From contig OX387197.1 in NCBI GenBank assembly GCA_947561715.1, forward strand, positions 14,877,001 through 14,941,000: 64,000 nucleotides of DNA, read 5' to 3'. The DNA comes from Ascidia mentula (Eukaryota; Chordata; Ascidiacea; Phlebobranchia; Ascidiidae). The position numbers and the translations under genes were made by a program. Of this stretch, positions 1 to 11,994 are shown piece after piece (the first letter of the stretch is position 1; the number at the start of each line of letters is the position of its first letter). The notes under the pieces were generated by a model, which saw only the letters and a program-made list of their open reading frames with translations, ran no database searches and was not told the DNA's origin.

Positions 1-1260
1 AGGAAGTTTACTTGCGCTCGCTGTTGACGAATCTACGGACATCAACGACTCTGCGCAACTGCTAGTCTTCGTTCGTTCTCTATCTACCAGATTTGAGTTG
101 TGTGAGGATCTTCTTTCAATGGAAACACTGGCTACCCGCACCCGTGATGAAGACATATTTGATGCAGTCAAAAATGCCTGCATTCGGTCCGGATTAGATT
201 TAAAAAGTCTTTGTGGCATTTGCACGGATGGCGCACCTGCCATGACGGGTAAGCAACAAGGATTTGTGACAAGATTGTCAGATTACGTATGTAAGGAGCA
301 TGAAAATAACGAGCTCGTTAATCTTCACTGTATTATCCACCAGGAAGCATTGTGTGCCAAATCCGTTGCTTTAAGTAACGTTCTGAAAGACGTAAATGCT
401 CTTCATCACAGGCAATTTCAAGAAATTTTAAGCTCAAGTGATACGTCAGTAGAGGATGTGCTTTATCACTCCTCCGTCCGTTGGTTGTCTCAGGGAGAGA
501 CGTCTTGCCGTGTTCTGCTTTTGCGAAAAGAAATAACAGAATATTATGGCTTTAAAAACAAGTATTGCCCCCTGATCAACGTTGACTTCCTCACATCTCT
601 TGCTTTTCTGGTGGCTCATGTCAACTATCTGAACCAAAGTTTGCAAGGAAAAACAACAACAGATTGTCTCCTGTACAAAAAAGTGACAAATGTCTACTCT
701 TTAAAAGTCATCTAAGGCAACGCAATTTCTTTCATTTTCCGCAAGTGACAGCGCTGATTGACAGCGCTGATTGACAGCAAAGAAATAAATGTTGGGAATA
801 TTCCAATCGATATGTTTTCCGGCGTTTTCGACGGGCTGTTGGAGGAATTCGCTAACCGTTTTAAAGATTTTGAGAAAATTTCGCAAACAATCAGAATCGT
901 TGCTTATCCACATCTGGTGGAAACCGAAATTGCACCGTTACGTCTTCAAATGGAGCTGGTTGAGTTGAAAAATAACGAGCAGCTAGTCAAGAAATTTAAA
1001 GACGAAGAAGATTTGCTGGATACCTGGAAAAGTGCAGTTGAATATCCTAAACTGCAAGAATTGGCCAGAAAACTCTTGTTCTTTTTGGAAGCACTTACGT
1101 GTGCGAAGCAGCGTTTTCAAAAATGAAGTATTTGAACAACAAGTACCGAACACGTATGTTGGACAGCAATTTGGAGTCGGGTCTTCGTCTGATGATATCA
1201 AACGAGCAACCTAATTTCGAAAGTTTGTCTATGGGCGTGCAAGAACAAGGCAGCCATTAA
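1..1260 (+). pseudogene. hAT transposase, ZBED5/GTF2IRD2-like type, 5' part outside window
   Basis: This is the C-terminal two thirds of a hAT-superfamily transposase, which would cut and paste its own element in the nucleus. The reading starts before the window with a DESTD-like segment. It continues through CTDGAPAM and a LHCIIHQEAL block (about 220-370), both typical of the ZBED5/GTF2IRD2 group of domesticated or active hAT proteins. The frame breaks near 715-760, where a short TTGACAGCGCTGA motif is repeated, and shifts again near 1,080. The final segment (about 1,078-1,260) carries the hAT dimerisation helix with a CEAAFSKMKYL motif and ends at TAA 1,258-1,260. With at least two frameshifts the copy is dead. 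A related, separate copy lies at 32.5-34.1 kb. Confidence 0.85.
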
Positions 1261-1469
1261 ATACTTCAATACTCGTTACATTGTATTTTCGTAATTTGTA
1301 AATAATAAATAGTGCACATTTTTCAGGTATGGAATCATTTTCATTCCTTTCTTATATTGCTCACGTCAACTTGTCGAAATTATCAGGGGTATATCGTTGG
1401 AAAAGCAGTATATTCAACGGCGGCCGTTAGGACACAGTAGTGCGTGCGTTGCGGCCGGCAGTAGTAAAA

Positions 1470-1485
1470 AGGTTGTGCACCCCTG
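1470..1485 (+). repeat. 3' terminal inverted repeat of the hAT element
   Basis: AGGTTGTGCACCCCTG is the reverse complement of the CAGGGGTGCACAACCT ends common in hAT elements. It lies about 210 bp after the transposase stop. The matching 5' end is outside the window, so the 8-bp target duplication cannot be checked. Confidence 0.6.
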
Positions 1486-1586
1486 CATTAAAGCATATTG
1501 TCAATGCTTTCTTCAGCTGGTATATCCACCACCAGTACTTGCTGATCCGCAGCGACTTTAATAATTGCTTAAAGGCTGGTTTACAC

Positions 1587-3624
1587 CATAGAATACTAAA
1601 ACATGGAATGGAAACTCCGCTGAAAATGCGCCGTCACGCATGAGTAACACTTTACGCAAAATGAAAAATGCATTGGGTTAAATGCGATTTTGGTGTTTTT
1701 TAGAGGGCTTAAAAACCCATTAAATAGAACAAAATTTAAAACTTTTTTAAAGAAACAAGAAGTTTGGTCCCTCGTCTTTTGAAATATGTACATGATTTTG
1801 AATAAATCGTGTCGCATCATTTTTTACGGCGGTTTGCTGTCTACTGCCTTTAAGTCAAAATATGAACAAATAATTGCGCGCTTTTGCTGTTCGCAAGCAA
1901 TGGGAGGCCAAATCGAGTAATATTATCAACCACTATGCTTCTTATGTCAAATTAAATACTTTGCTTGTTATGTTTTTTTTAGGAGAGTATCTTTGCACAC
2001 AGTAATACGGTGGTTTGGGAATATTTATTTTGCAAAAACATGTCATTTGACATAAATAGTTGACAAACGATAGTATGAATGTTTTTTTCTGCGATTTCTG
2101 TATCTTGATCAAGATGGAGATGAAGATATTATGATGAACTAAACTATTAAAATCAGTTGATATCAGGAAACACCATGTTCATACTGCTTGAGCGCAAATG
2201 TTGCCAGTAAAGTGCACAACAAAAACAACATTTTTGTGCATAACATGGGTTTGAAAAAGTTAAGCCTTGACAAAATATATGTTGATTGGTTGCAAATACT
2301 CAAGGGCAGTGGGAATACTTCCAATATAAACCAACTATAATTTGTATAGAAGTGTTTGCATACGAGCAAATTCTGAAAACTTTCATCTTTTACTTCAACG
2401 TGACATGTTTCTTCAGAATATACTCATTTTAATACATATCCATATCAAATCCTGTTGTGTTTTACTTGAAACTGATCTGCGAAGAAAAAAAATGACTAGT
2501 GAAAAAGGTATTTTTAATATATTAAGGTCCGATTCGAAAAAAAAACAGAAGGCAATTATGTTTGGTTGAACAAAATATTACATATTCTCAACTGTGTCAT
2601 GAGCATTCAATCAAGTGTTTTGAGTAAAAAAATATACTTCTGTTATGTGTGCAATAGTTTGACAAAATAATTTCCATCAAATTCAAATTGTTTTCTTCTC
2701 AGATATTGGACAAATCAACACTCAAAGTCCAACTTTCAGACAAAAAGCCAATATACAACCAAATATTTACAATGAAATCAAATAGAAAACTCAGTGATGT
2801 GTGGGAAAAATGTATAAAGTAGATTACTAGGACAATAAAAGCAGGTTCATTGCTATTCACAAAGCATAGGCTCATATGTGGCATGAATTGCTCAAAACCA
2901 ATGGAATATAAAAAAAGACACAAGAATTCATTTGATTCTGTCAATATTTATTAGATAATTACCAACATTTATTTATCATTTCATATATAATTTCATAAAA
3001 GATGAAAAAAGGCCAGATTTAAGTATGGTTAACCAGTTTAAAGACAATTTTTGAAAAAAAAACAGCAAAAATTGGCCCTATCTTATCTCGCTTACAATGA
3101 CTACAATCTGCCAAAGACATTTTGGGCCAAAAACTACTTCATGTAGTACTGCACTATCTATCCAACATATGTCTTTACAAAAAGAGGAGTTATGAAATAT
3201 TTTGATACATACCCAATGATGACTGCAAAAATGTGACCTCTGGGTCGGCCTGTTTTGTTCATATGTTAGGTTTCTGAATCCCATGATTGCTCTTCAGGCA
3301 GATATGCAAATCTAAAATATTACGTCATCACTTGAATGACATAATACATGTCTTACGTCATCTTTGAGGTCACCGCGATGACGTATTAACAATTTTTCAG
3401 TCAGTTCGGTGACTTGTGACACACGGGTAAAAAGTGTATTATAGCGCGTCATAATTAAAATCATCCACATATTTTAAAAGATTAAAGATAGAACTACTTG
3501 AATTTCTTTTAAATGAATTCCTGTGGTTACACTAACTTATTTAACCCAATGCATTTTTCATTTTGCGTAAAGTGTTACTCATGCGTGACGAAAAGAGTTT
3601 CCATTCCATGTTTTAGTATTCTAT
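1587..3624. mobile_element. 2.0-kb non-autonomous element with long TIRs and 8-bp target duplication
   Basis: The ends are inverted repeats of about 90-98 bp starting CATAGAATACTAAAAC (1,587) and finishing GTATTCTAT (3,624). The right arm lacks a few bases near CGCTGAAAATG. The octamer GTTTACAC flanks both sides (1,579-1,586 and 3,625-3,632), and removing the insert rejoins the Harbinger subterminal sequence. I find no recognisable protein in the AT-rich interior (about 1,860-3,520). A one-armed relative lies at 27,388-27,645. An 8-bp duplication fits hAT, P or similar superfamilies; the family is unassigned. Confidence 0.78.
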
Positions 3625-3959
3625 GTTTACACTGTGCGCAGTCGTGCGACGCGAAACAAAGCGGTGCGAACTTTACACTTCGATCACTTCACGCATCTCT
3701 GCCCCCACTCGCCGCCAAGTTGACGTATTCGTTAGCAACACCAACTAACTGAAAGACAATTGCAGGACTTTTTATTATTTTGAAACTGAACTAGCTAAAA
3801 ACCATGAAGCTTGTACTTATGAAAAAGCCTACTATCCAGAGGTTTCGGGGCAATGGAAGGTCAAATTATAAATTAAAGCTATTGTATGTATTAATAAGAT
3901 TCAAACACAGTTAAGCAATCAGAAAATCGAGAAGTCATTGGGTTCATCCTATTCTTCAA

Positions 3960-4975
3960 TCACGCATCGAAAATGGTAAAGGTTCTTTAAAATTAGTTGG
4001 ATTTTGGCAAAACAATACTTTTTTGTCAGGGGAATATCATAAGTTAATGAGGGAAATGAGAATATTGAGGTTTGATGAGCTATTATCCAAAGTTGCTCCA
4101 AAATATCCAAGATGGACACGCAGTTAAGAAGATCAATACCTGCTGGGAAAAATCTGGCCATTACTTTGCCGTAAAAGGCTTAACTTTTGTTTTTGCACCC
4201 TTTATTCAAAATGTTCTATTAAAGATTTCTTGCAACTGGAGATACCTGTTCCTGACGAAAAATCGATGAGAAAAAATTGCAAGAGAGTACCAATCATTTT
4301 GGCAATTTCCCAATTGTGTTGGAAGCATTGATGGAAAGCATGTCTTAATTCAGGCACCTTTTAAGTCGGAATCGCTCTATTTTAATTACAAAAAAGTTAG
4401 TATTGTTTTGTTAGCAGTTGTGGATGCCCTGTATAACTTTGTTGTTGTGGATATTGATTCTTATGGAAGTATTTTATCAAACTTCAGTTTTGGTAGTAGG
4501 CTGAAGGATAACTTGCTTTCCCTTCCTGTGTTAAACTCATTACCTGGAACAGATATACAAGTTCCTTTTGTGTTTGTAGGTGACGAGGCTTTTCCTTTAA
4601 GAACAAACCCAATGCGACCTTATCCAGGAACTTAAGCTAAGGGTGTTTAAGTATAGATTGTCCCGTGCCCGAAGAATAGTGGAAAATGCTTTAAGCCAGA
4701 AACAGTGGATTTAGTTGTGAAAGCTTGCACTGTTCTGCATAACTTTTTAAGACATAAAGTATCCCTTCATTATGTGGAGCCAAATTCAGCTGACTTTGAA
4801 GACACAAGGGGAGTTGTTCATGACGGCCAATGGAGAAGTCAAAATGCTTCAGCCTCTTTTGTCCATTGCAGAGAACAGGTAGACGATCTACGGTCGAGGC
4901 ATCTCAAGTTCGAGACACCTTTGCAAACTATTTCCTTAGTGTGGATGGCTCCGTTCCATGGCAACTAGACAGACT
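3960..4975 (+). pseudogene. Harbinger (DDE_Tnp_4) transposase, degenerate
   Basis: This is a PIF/Harbinger transposase relic. In order it shows an N-terminal segment with FDELLSKVAPK (about 4,070), a probable short intron (about 4,171-4,222, GT-AG), a FLATGD-like block, then GSIDGKH (about 4,328), VVDALYNF, VGDEAFPL (about 4,580) and a VVKACTVLHNFL tail (about 4,715). GSIDGKH and GDEAFPL carry the first two catalytic acidic residues of DDE_Tnp_4. Several frameshifts and a deletion between the FLATGD block and GSIDGKH destroy it. The last part ends in a frame-shifted segment resembling the usual Harbinger C-terminus near 4,970. Confidence 0.85.
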
Positions 4976-5399
4976 TTAAATGTAAATGTTTTTATAAAAT
5001 AAATTCCTGTTTCCTTTCAGATGCAATTTTCCTTTGAATTTTCGCTGCATGTTTTTGTGAAATATATTCCTGTTTCCTTTTATATCAATTTTCCACTGTA
5101 TGTTTTTGTAAAATATATTCTTGGTTCTGTTTAGGTATGGTGTGGTCTTGTACTTTTATTGAGAAATAGCAACCTGGCAAAATAACATTATCAAAAAAAA
5201 AGCAATTTGCATGCAACACTAAAATGAAAGTTAACACAGAAACAATGGAAATAATTGCACCTATATCTAGCTTCATGCAGAAGTTTTATTATATCTATAT
5301 GTAATTTTGACCTTTTTTGAACTGGAACTTCCTTTGCCTGTAGTGCCATACTTGCAAAAATTAATCTTCGGAATCTCCTTGCATGTCTAAATCGCCGCG

Positions 5400-5685
5400 A
5401 ACGGCTCGAAGATCGCAACAGTGTATTGTACAGGCCTGTGTGGTTCTTCATAACTTCCTACAAAGTCCACGTCAGGCAGGATGTCATATTTATGGGGATC
5501 AATTTGATGGAAATGGCAATACAGTGAATGGTAACTGGAGACAAACTATTCCTTCAACTGTCAATATGGATTCACTTGGACATATTGGCTCGAACTTTTA
5601 TTCCAGAAATGCAGGTTTTTACAGGGATCAGTTAAAAAAATATTTTTTAAAAGATGGAACAGTTTCATGGCAGTGGAGTAGATAA
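5400..5685 (+). pseudogene. Second Harbinger transposase C-terminal exon
   Basis: A separate Harbinger C-terminus follows the first one. After a plausible acceptor (GCAACAG, about 5,405) it reads IVQACVVLHNFL and runs open to TAG at 5,685. The IVQACVVLHNFL block is the conserved helix that follows the last catalytic acidic residue. Its upstream exons are not recognisable in 4,980-5,400. It lies 165 bp before the MADF gene, so this copy, rather than the 4-kb one, may be the natural partner of that gene. Confidence 0.7.
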
Positions 5686-5850
5686 AGTTTATGCATGGTT
5701 AATGAACAATTTTTGTTTTTTTGTATTTACTTCTTTCCTTAATTCAAGCTGCCAGTTTTTGCTAAATTGCAGTGCCTTAACCATCAATTTATGATTTGAC
5801 AGTTTCTATTTCTTTTCACACCAAGTTATTCTAGGAAGTAGTGCAGTACA

Positions 5851-6862
5851 ATGGATATTGAACAAAGTTTTAATATGAAGCTTATTGACCTTGTGTCTCA
5901 AGCTAACCTAATTTTCAACCCATGTCATCCAGACCACAAAATTAGAGGCAAAACAGATTCTGCATGGAGAAACATTGCCCAGGAATTAAACTCTACTGGT
6001 AAGTTTGCATCTTATTACAAAAATAATTACTAAATTGATTTTTACTTTCAGTTGACCAGTGTCAAAAGCGTTGGCGTACGCTGCGAACAGCATATGGTAA
6101 AAAAACAAAAAAAAACACTGGAGCTCCAAGTGGGTCTGGTACCCTCCCGCCAGAGAGATGGCCGTATTACAACCAACTATCATTTTTGGATAGTTATATC
6201 AAGCATAGAGGGTATGTGGATGGTATGTAGTAATAAAAAGGATTTATTGTTCTTCCTGTTTATGTAGATCTGTAGACAACTTTGCTGATGACAGTAGTTC
6301 TCCCCAGTCTTTTTTCGACAACCCTGGTCAGTATGTTAAATGTTTATGCTTATAATGTTCAAGTGTGTCTTTCATTATTGTAGCACTTTCGCTCAATACC
6401 ATGAAAGAAGTTATATTTTTGCTTTATAATATTTAAAGAGGATTCCAGCATTGAAAGTACCAGAGAAGATAATTCATTTTCTTCTGATGCTGCTACTGCA
6501 GACATGCCTGCAAATGCAACTCAACCAGAAGAACCAAGTTGCAAAAGAAAAAAAACAGACAAACAGAAAGTACAGGTATGCTCAAGCCTATGCTTTAGTT
6601 CATGATATTATGAATAAAAAGTAAAATCAGTAATGTTTCTGTTTTGCAGACAGAGATGCTAAATTATTTAAGGCAAAGCTCAAGTCATCTTGCAGAACTC
6701 CAGGAAAGGAAATTAGATCGACTAGACCACTTCGGTAAATTTGTGGTGGCACAATTAAGAGAAAAACCTGCAGAGCTTGTGGAGGCGTACATGAAGGAAA
6801 TAAACAGTGTATTATTTGCGGATTGTGCCATGGAGTTTAATGTTGCACAACAGTCCAGTTAG
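5851..6862 (+). CDS. MADF-BESS-type DNA-binding protein of a Harbinger element, 5 exons, 238 aa
   Basis: In Harbinger elements this class of protein binds the element ends and helps bring the transposase into the nucleus. Exons fit 5,851-5,998, 6,052-6,211, 6,268-6,326, 6,439-6,575 and 6,650-6,862. All introns are GT-AG, the total is 717 nt, and the frame stays open to TAG. Residues about 8-95 form a MADF domain (LIDLVSQANLIF, DSAWRNIA, CQKRWRTLRTAY, RWPYYNQLSFLD). The middle is acidic and serine-rich with a KRKKTDKQK basic patch. The end (AELQERKL to NSVLF) resembles a BESS motif. The start ATG is the first in the open frame. It is unbroken while the neighbouring transposases are ruined. Confidence 0.8.
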
Positions 6863-7148
6863 ACTAATTTCGTTACTTTCTTTCAATGTTCTTTTTAATA
6901 AAATTTAAAAATGATAAAACAAAACTACATGAAGTTGTTTTTTTGTGAGGAATTGTTTGAGGTGATACAAAACAAACAGTTAAGCCTTTATGTCTATGTG
7001 CCTTGCAGGTGTGCGGCCCAGACGCTGTGTGCGCATACGCCCGTACAGCCGCACAAGAGCGCCGCAGACTGTCTGGGGATTCCCCGGCCGCAGCCGCAAT
7101 TGTTTTACAGTGTGCATCCCCTTAAACCAGCCTGAAGGATCCTGTAAT

Positions 7149-7435
7149 GCAGTGCTTCCCAACCTTTTTCAGTTCGCGACCCACTTTTAATGCAAGTTTT
7201 ATTGTGGACCCACAATGAGACATGACTAAACGATGTTACGTAATGATAATGCAATAATTTCTTGGAAGCACTGCTGTAATGCACAATACTTTAGCTCAAT
7301 GCCTCAAAAAATTTACACTTTCAAAATGAATTTTCTTAATGTAAAAGCGTAATTGTCTTCAATTTCATACACAACCACAAAAACTACATTTCACAATCCC
7401 CACTCTGGGTCGCAACCCAAAGTTTAAAAGGCCCG
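7149..7435. repeat. hAT-like MITE
   Basis: It starts CAGTGCTTCCCAACC and reaches GGGTCGCAACCC with a mirrored GCGACCC block near the left end. This is the usual terminal pattern of short non-autonomous hAT elements. The right tip is blurred and no clean duplication is seen. The following 7,436-7,792 holds nothing recognisable. Confidence 0.5.
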
Positions 7436-7802
7436 GCCTTTAAATGCCTTGTGCAATTATGCATGGAAATATAGGAATCATTCCAGGAGTTCACAAAAAA
7501 GGAATTGCGTTAACACATCATCACCATATAATATTATCATAAAATACTTACAGCAATTACTTCTTCACCAAAGTAGTCCATCAAGCAGTATAGTATCATT
7601 CCCGTAATCCCTTGAATGGTCCCTGGCAAATGTTTTTTTACATTTTGCTTGCATGACTTGAAGACTTTTTGTTGAAGTTTATACAAGACTGCCATGTCAG
7701 GTTTTTGTAAATAGCAATGGAAATTCGGCCATTATACCGTATAAAAACATAGCAATTCTATACTTCCTTTTCAACTTCATCCTGACTGAATGACTTACCC
7801 AG

Positions 7803-10800
7803 AGCCATAGAAATCACGAGTACTCCAACTGCCACTTTTGGCCGCCATTTTGTGTCCAGAAGCCTGGAACGCGTGTAGCCTGTTCAGTAGATGCCATCGT
7901 GGTTTAACGGTTTCGAACTTTATTGCTGTCCACAAGATGGTCTAAAATTGCTTGCTGGTGTGTTTTTTCAATGTAGAAGGTAAGTATCACGCACAAGATG
8001 TTTAACTGATAAGTTTTGTGGGTAAAATACGTCATGTAGGCCTATTAAATGAATTATATCAGCATCAGCCATAACACACAACAAAAGTTACTGATTAGCA
8101 TAAAAATCTTTATAATTATTTTATTGCAGAACATCTTGCTGCACTTTTGCTTCCAAATTGTGTTTTTTGGGAAGCCTGTTTAGTCACAGTCTTGCCATGA
8201 ATGTGGAGTCGTAACTTCATGTACTTTTTTACAATTTTTGGCACAACCTCGTGACAGTTGGGAAACTTGACATTTTCTGGCAGGGCTTCAGTAAGTAAAT
8301 ATTGAAGTACATCTTTTTGCCTTCCATGCCAACAACAATTTGGCGAAACTTGCTCTCTGCATATTTCAAAACTTCCAATAATTGACTGGAAGGAAGACAG
8401 AGGTGAGTTGTTGTTTCATTATGCATTAAATTATTGCTGGGGGTAAATGATCTGAAAAGGGTTAGAAATCCTTCCTGACTGGGCATTGCATCCTCACTTT
8501 GGCAATATAATGTGCATGTTGCACAATCAACTTTTTTAAGGACATCATGGATTGCCCAACCACAAACATAATAAAACCCCTGTTCTTCAGAACTTGACAG
8601 CATAGATGAAGCTGTATCTGCCAGGATTGTCAAGTTGCTTCTGTCGTCATCTACAAGGCCTTCAGATGGGTCACAGCTATTTCCCTGGGATTTTAAAAAA
8701 CTGACTAAATGTGGAGTGTCATCTGGCTCATAGTTTCCTTTGCTAGTTGTTTGCATCATTTGTGACAGGCAAATCATTCTTAGACTGAGCCTAAATTGTG
8801 TTGGCTTTGGGTGTGACGATCCCCTGTTGCGAACTTGTGAAAATAAGTTTTCAAGGGCATCTTGGGTTAGCCGCCCGGACATTAAAAATTTGTAGTTGCC
8901 ATGAACGACAAGCTCCTGGTGCAAAGCTAACAAACTAGTAGTGGCCAATTTGATTCCTGATTGTACAGGCTTCCATGAACTGGAAATATGTATTTTTTGA
9001 AATGTGTCCAACATCTGAAAATAATTTTATGTTGATTTAAATGCGGATATGCAATATTTTTGGTAAGTTTTTTGTAACAATTATAGTATTATTGATGTTG
9101 TTTTACTAAAATAATATTTACCTCTGTTAGCTGGTCTAACTTTTCTGCTGAATTTGGAAAAAGGGCATCCTGCATGCATCGACAGTTCATGATGTCGAAC
9201 CAATTATTAATGTACTGACAATAAAATCCAGTTGTCAGTGCTTCAGGATAAAGTTTGTTTATGGCTGAAGCAGTTGAATGACTCAATACCTGATTGGAAT
9301 TTGAAGGTGAGGACAGATAGAAAAATTGAATATTATTTACTGAGTTACATATATACCTGAGCTGCCATATTCACCCTCATTTTTTGATATTGTGTTGGAT
9401 GAATATGGCTTTTCGTCAGCTTCGGGGCTAGCTTAAACTCACCTTCCTCTTGATAATTAATAAGTTTTTCCACCCAGCTTTTTGAAACCTTGATAAAAAC
9501 ATTTATTACTTTTAGAACTTGAATTAAGTTACTGACTGTATGTGCTAACGGGGTTAAGTTAGTTTTGTGCAAACCTGATTTGTGGGAAGGTTGTATTTGG
9601 TCACAACACTGTCACTTAAATACATATCATGCTTTAAAAAAGCACTCCTTAAGTTTTTTGAAAGGTGAGGCACATCTGGCATGAAGTAAAGAAGTTGTTC
9701 AGGCAGTGCAGGATGGTGAATGCAACATCTAACTTCATCTCTGAACATTTGTAATGCAGAAAAAGGTGAGTTTTTTGCTACTGTTTATTTATCAAAAAAT
9801 GAAACAGGATATCACCTGTTGCTAACAACTCCAGCAGACTTCCACATTGCTTGGTTGCAAGCCCCCATGTCACTAATCACCACTTTGACTGTGAAACCCC
9901 TTAAGGCGAGCTGTTTAATCATTTCCTTTGTTGTTTTCCATAAAATTTCACCACTAATTGAAGTGCCAGTGTAAAAATATGCTGTTAAAAAACACAACAT
10001 TACGAATATTACACATTTAAATTTTTTACCGAAATAACCAACCAACTACTTGTTTCCAGTGTGTTGTGATGCCTTTTGCCATAAAACACAACACATGTGA
10101 TGCCATTAAATTTCCTGACTTTGGCATCATATCAGGGCTAACGTACCCCACAAATTGCTTGATGCCGGGATCGTACTCAACGGCTGTTGCAATTTGAACC
10201 TCGTCGAGCAGTAAACTACAAACACGCTCGTGCTCTTCGGTCGCCTCCAACTTGGATTTCATCCAGTCCAAAACTACATTTTGTATTCCCGGACTCATCC
10301 CTAGAGGCACAATTCTATTGCAGAGCGTTGATTACGAGGGCAGTGGGTACGTAAGCGATCTTAGAAACTCGTATCTGCGTGAGATCAATACGCGGTTTCA
10401 GTTAAAGCTCACTACAACAAACTTGACATTGTTAGATACCCTTGCTTGCCAACTGCGCATCTAATTTTTAGTGCAACTTTGATAGTCTCGTCTGACCACT
10501 CAGATCTCGAACTGTTAACTGTTTCACCTTGCAAAGCCTTGATTTGGTCATCATGCAAAAATTTCGGCAAGTTAGAAGCCATGTTTTGCAGTTTTGCATT
10601 CAAAAGTGTGATCTAATTTTGAAACAATAAATACAGAGCAAAACAAATATTTATGTTTGTACCTGTCGCTTCAATTGGCTATTTTCTGTTTCGTATTTTG
10701 TGCAATTTGTACAAGTCACTTGTACTACTTCTGTTGGTTCTGTTCTTTCTGCACTTTCAGCTTCTGATTTGCTGTATTTGTGGTCGTGACTGCATGCTAA

Positions 10801-11522
10801 ATTAATAAATACGTTTACTATCTAGGCCTAATGTTTAGCTTAGTTCCCTACTGGAAAAATCTCCTTGATTGCTGATATTCCTGTGCCGTTTCAAAAGGCG
10901 CCTTTGACTAGAAAGTTTAGCTGGGCAGTTTGGAACATTAAATAATGTTGGCACGGCTCCCAATTTCAATTTTTTCAGGCCGTCTTTTCTATTTTGTTCG
11001 AACTGGTTCGGTTCAAAATGTTTCTAAACACACTAGGGTTAATAATAACTGATCTGTGCACGGAGTATCTTTCAGTCGAACCTCGCAAAGCCGACTGTTC
11101 TTCGTTGGTACCCACTTATCCCGGCGACAATTTTGCAGCCAGCGTCTGCGAATGGATACAGCGGTAGGAAAGCGGAACATTTTAAAACCATTCTCGCTTC
11201 TGTTTACGCAGTTTGGGGCTGAGCATCCTCCCATAATGTAATAATCTTTTGAAAGCTGCACTAGCTAACCTTAATCCTGGTGCGTATTCAAGTAAATTGT
11301 CATCAAAATCGCTACCGTTTCACTGAATTCTCATATCTAATTAATCTAAACTTAAATTTTTATTAATCACGACAAAAGAAAATTTTTCTTGAGCTCGACA
11401 CTTTCTGCAAAAAAAAAATTTCTATAGTTTGGCCTATGTCCACTGTATTATTTTGGACACAAAAAGGCGGCCATGAGCTTCTATCGCGTAACAATGGGTT
11501 GGACAACTTGTGTTTTCTATGG
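7803..11522 (-). mobile_element. P element, nearly complete
   Basis: The left end has CCATAGAAATCACGAG (from 7,805) and the right end has its partner in reverse (CTTGTGTTTTCTATGG, ending 11,522). Internal inverted motifs follow (GGCCGCCATTTTGTGTCC on the left, GGACACAAAAAGGCGGCC on the right). The decamer ACTTACCCAG occurs just outside both ends (7,793-7,802 and 11,523-11,532); P elements usually make 8-bp duplications, so two of the ten bases may be chance. The 3.7-kb unit carries one multi-exon transposase gene. A deleted sister copy sits at 37.6-39.6 kb. Confidence 0.85.
8229..11234 (-). pseudogene. P-element (THAP9-like) transposase, multi-exon, one nonsense codon
   Basis: This is the RNase H-fold transposase of P elements. 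The first exon (from ATG 11,234) encodes a C2CH THAP domain: CSAPNC, FRFP, RRDKWVP and SRLCE. A GT-AG intron then rejoins to KHF at 11,023, which completes the C-x2-H zinc ligands, and AVPTLFNVPN follows. Next come a coiled coil exon (ETENSQLKRQ, near 10,680), LPKFLHDDQ, LLLDEVQIATAVEYD (catalytic region, near 10,180), VISDMGACNQ (near 9,890), DVPHLSKNLR (near 9,670) and a SGRLTQDALENLFSQVR block (near 8,870). Splice sites look usable throughout. The only clear lesion is a TAA at 10,332-10,334 (reverse strand) inside the STLCNRI exon. It is the most intact DNA-transposon gene here after the alpha-kinase element. Confidence 0.88.
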
Positions 11523-11840
11523 ACTTACCCAGCGGGCACATGCTCGTTTCGACGTATAGATAGTGGTCGTTACGTATGGTTTTTCGACGTTTAAATTTGA
11601 AGCATTATTTGGTGTGTAAATTATCAACGTATTTTGTATGTCATTAAAATGATGTCGTGGTTTCGTTTAAAATCGGTGTAAATTGCAAACACTATTCCAC
11701 GTCTTTTGGGGGGAAATTATAACAACGTAAATTCTAAGTCATTAAAATGACGTCATGACCACGTTTACAATATGTGTTGACTAAAAGATTTTCAACGTTT
11801 TTCGTGTACGTCAAATCGATACCAATGCACGCCTGTTCAA
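11523..11840. repeat. CCCAGCGGGCA repeat with ACGTC/GACGT-rich body
   Basis: It begins ACCCAGCGGGCACATG and continues with repeated short GACGT/ACGTC, CAACGT and CGTTT words to about 11,800. I have seen this look in dispersed repeats of many invertebrates and fish. No coding content. The P element landed at its edge. Confidence 0.45.
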
Positions 11841-11994
11841 CATCAAGAAAATGGGTTAATGCAAAGCACTCAACAAGAATGGTAGTGTCACAATATATTT
11901 AAGAATAATAAATCACATAGGCAAGCTAGGCAGAGGAAAATTGAATGAATCCTCAGCAGAGTCCCCCTTGCCTCCTTTTCGTGCAGGAGCTTAC

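Larger units (their letters stand above)
1573..7133 (+). mobile_element. PIF/Harbinger element (decayed, with a nested insertion)
   Basis: The left end starts GGCTGGTTTACAC (1,574) and the right end finishes TTAAACCAGCC (7,132), a short inverted repeat. Next to the left end, after the nested 1,587-3,624 insertion, is TTTACACTGTGCG, the subterminal style typical of Harbinger elements. The right end has a mirrored GC-rich subterminal stretch. Between them lie two Harbinger transposase remnants and a MADF gene, the usual two-protein content of this superfamily. The 3-bp target duplication is not clean, so the outer borders are approximate. Confidence 0.5.

Noticed and set aside
1596..1820. Protein shared with 27,354-27,614 and 3,513-3,752
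   Set aside because: Shared because all three are arms of the same non-coding TIR family.
11013..11261. Loss of the last THAP zinc ligand (CEVR in place of CExH) in the P element
   Set aside because: The apparent Arg is intron sequence; with a GT-AG intron from about 11,082 to 11,024 the exon rejoins as E-K-H-F and the ligand is present.
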